The position numbers and the translations under genes are program-made. A DNA stretch of 64,000 nt from Alphaproteobacteria bacterium (lineage in GTDB: Bacteria > Pseudomonadota > Alphaproteobacteria > Micropepsales > Micropepsaceae): contig JAJPHG010000011.1 of assembly GCA_021325375.1 (NCBI GenBank), forward strand, positions 1-64,000. The letters are read 5' to 3'. Shown here one piece after another: positions 62,968 through 64,000 of this stretch (position 1 is the first letter of the stretch; every line of letters begins with the position of its first letter). The notes beneath the pieces were generated by a model that was not told where the DNA came from, searched no databases, and worked only from the letters and a program-made list of their open reading frames with translations.

Positions 62968-63678
62968 TCATGCCGAGCCCGTGTGATGGCTGTGATCGTG
63001 GCGGTGGGCGTAGAGCGCGAGCTCGGCGGCCGTGCGCGTGCCGAAGAGCTCTTCGAAGGCGGGATCCTTCAGGACCTGCTCGGCCCTGCCCTCGCAGCAC
63101 ACATGGCCGTTCAGGCAGACGACGCGGTCGGCCTGCGCCATGACGACATGCAGGTCGTGGCTGACCAGAAGCACGCCGCAGCCGGTCTCGTCGCGCAGCT
63201 CCGCGATCAGGTGATAGAGCGCCGCCTCGCCCGCGACGTCGACGCCGGCCAGCGGCTCGTCGAGCACGAGCAGCTCCGGCCTGGTCGCGACGGCGCGCGC
63301 CAGCAGCACGCGCGCGAGCTCGCCGCCCGAGAGCGCCGAGAGCTGCCGCGGCTCCAGCGCCGCCACACCGGTGCGCTCCAGCGCCGCGCGCGCATCGTCT
63401 TGCTTGGCGTGGAGGCGCAGGAAGCGTCCGACCGTGATCGGCAGGCTGCGGTCGCGCGGAAAGTTCTGCGGCACATATCCGACACGCAGTCCCGGCTTGC
63501 GTTCGATGCGGCCCTTCGCCGGCATCAGCCCCAGCATCGCCTTGAGCAGGCTGGTCTTGCCCGAGCCGTTCGGCCCGATCAGCGTGACGATCTCGCCCGC
63601 GCCGATGGCAAGCCCCACCCGGTCCAGGATCGTCCGCCCCCCGGCCCGCACGCTCAGATCGGTGACGATGATCAGCAT
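62968..63678 (-). CDS. znuC: Zinc ABC transporter ATP-binding protein
   Basis: 236 residues. Walker A GPNGSGKTSLL (about 36-46), Q loop VGYVPQNF, signature LSGGELARVLLARA, Walker B LLVLDEPLAGVD and switch His in VSHDLHVV. The C-terminus HRHDHSHH is His-rich, common in zinc importers. Start ATG 63678 has no Shine-Dalgarno, only six bases from a -10 box. znuA is not in the window; it may lie to the right. Confidence 0.92.
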   Translation of the reverse strand: MLIIVTDLSVRAGGRTILDRVGLAIGAGEIVTLIGPNGSGKTSLLKAMLGLMPAKGRIERKPGLRVGYVPQNFPRDRSLPITVGRFLRLHAKQDDARAALERTGVAALEPRQLSALSGGELARVLLARAVATRPELLVLDEPLAGVDVAGEAALYHLIAELRDETGCGVLLVSHDLHVVMAQADRVVCLNGHVCCEGRAEQVLKDPAFEELFGTRTAAELALYAHRHDHSHHTGSA

Positions 63679-63683
63679 GGCAT

Positions 63684-63714
63684 TGTTATAACATAACGTA
63701 CCGCCTCACCGTCA
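63684..63714 (-). promoter_or_regulatory. znuC promoter with overlapping palindromic operator (probable Zur box)
   Basis: Reading leftward: TGACGG at 63714-63709, 18-bp spacer, TATAAC at 63690-63685. The perfect dyad TGTTATAACA (63684-63693) covers the -10 box and resembles the core of Zur boxes. The -35 lies at the edge of the repeat at 63710. Confidence 0.6.
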
Positions 63715-63846
63715 TCCCCGGCCGAGCGCCGCAACGCGGCGCGAGGGTGAAGGGGACCCAGGTGGAGAGACCGGGTCTGGTCCGTCCCACCTGGATCCCC
63801 TTGACCTCGCATCGACGCTGCCGCGCCGATGCTCGCCAGGGACGAC
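63710..63846. repeat. Palindromic repeat upstream of znuC
   Basis: Opens with CGTCATCCCCGGC and closes with GCCAGGGACGAC; inner arms AAGGGGACCCAGGTGG and CCACCTGGATCCCCTT face each other, and GCGCCGCAACGCGGCGC is a further dyad. No coding frame of note. Confidence 0.7.
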
Positions 63847-64000
63847 AATATTTGCAGGCTCGGAACATACGTCGCTTGAAACAAGGATTTGCAGCGCCAT
63901 CTCAGGCGGGCGGATCAACCCGCCAAGGCCCGATGTCGTCCGCGTCTGCAAAAATTGAAAAACAAAAACGCAATAAAGTTTCACGCCTCGCTTACGCTGT
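63847..64000. other. Window end without recognisable gene
   Basis: AT-rich toward the end (63945-63980). A small hairpin GGCGGG/CCCGCC lies at 63905-63924. An open frame on the minus strand (63712-63984) crosses the repeat and looks spurious. Confidence 0.5.

Noticed and set aside
63712..63984. A 90-codon minus-strand frame at the window end
   Set aside because: It runs through a palindromic repeat, has no family-like segment and no convincing ribosome-binding site.

Overview
The window is a gene-dense, high-GC piece of an alphaproteobacterial chromosome. I infer this from the protein sequences, the many four-base ATGA/GTGA gene overlaps and the gene order around hemE, mnmG and parAB; I cannot name the genus. 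I see no rRNA, prophage, integrase, insertion sequence or CRISPR array, so this looks like core chromosome with small accessory patches.

Layout. 1-2158: aroE, maf and ppsR run leftward and meet hemE head to head. In Caulobacter, Rickettsia and several rhizobia the chromosomal origin lies between hemE and the ppsR-type (DUF299) gene, so the 206-bp gap at 1953-2158 is a candidate oriC. 2159-7299: heme genes hemE-hemH-hemJ, then rho with its own promoter and leader, then an HD-domain and an NTF2-like gene. 7304-14073: quinone oxidoreductase, POT transporter, a membrane protein with an HETLGHG motif, dienelactone hydrolase and a thioredoxin-domain (YyaL/SSP411) protein. 14084-20981: mnmE, mnmG, rsmG, parA and parB, with a perfect parS inside rsmG and a weaker copy before mnmG; this is the segregation locus and fits an origin-proximal position.

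20982-29943: hisA-hisH, a decayed P-loop gene, a two-lobed retropepsin-like protein, a nucleotidyltransferase, lepA, a secreted repeat protein, a MerR regulator with mercury-type cysteines but no mer genes, and an MFS transporter. 30155-36615: a reductase and a secreted protein with near-identical promoters, then pheS-pheT, rplT, rpmI and a ribbon-helix-helix gene. pheS carries an in-frame amber codon at codon 34. 36853-44587: a short sensorless histidine kinase, vanZ-like, mscL, msrB, an H1-like protein, two coiled-coil membrane proteins, a gene behind a good sigma-54 promoter candidate, and BrkB/YihY.

44700-56800: AsmA, the ligase-associated exonuclease plus ATP-dependent DNA ligase, a partial histidine utilisation cluster (hutF facing hutG-hutD), a tandem pair of secreted beta-propeller proteins, a GloVer repeat protein and tRNA-Arg(CCG). 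56841-63678: an operon of a CHASE2 cyclase whose catalytic residues are lost, a DUF2817 protein and an M20 peptidase; then the zinc operon znuC-znuB-zur behind a palindromic operator and a probably leaderless promoter.

Gaps between genes hold several families of palindromic repeats. The most elaborate is a nested element found at 29973-30151 and 43509-43687, with a simpler relative at 35547-35672. All database-type statements here are from memory of the families; no search was run.
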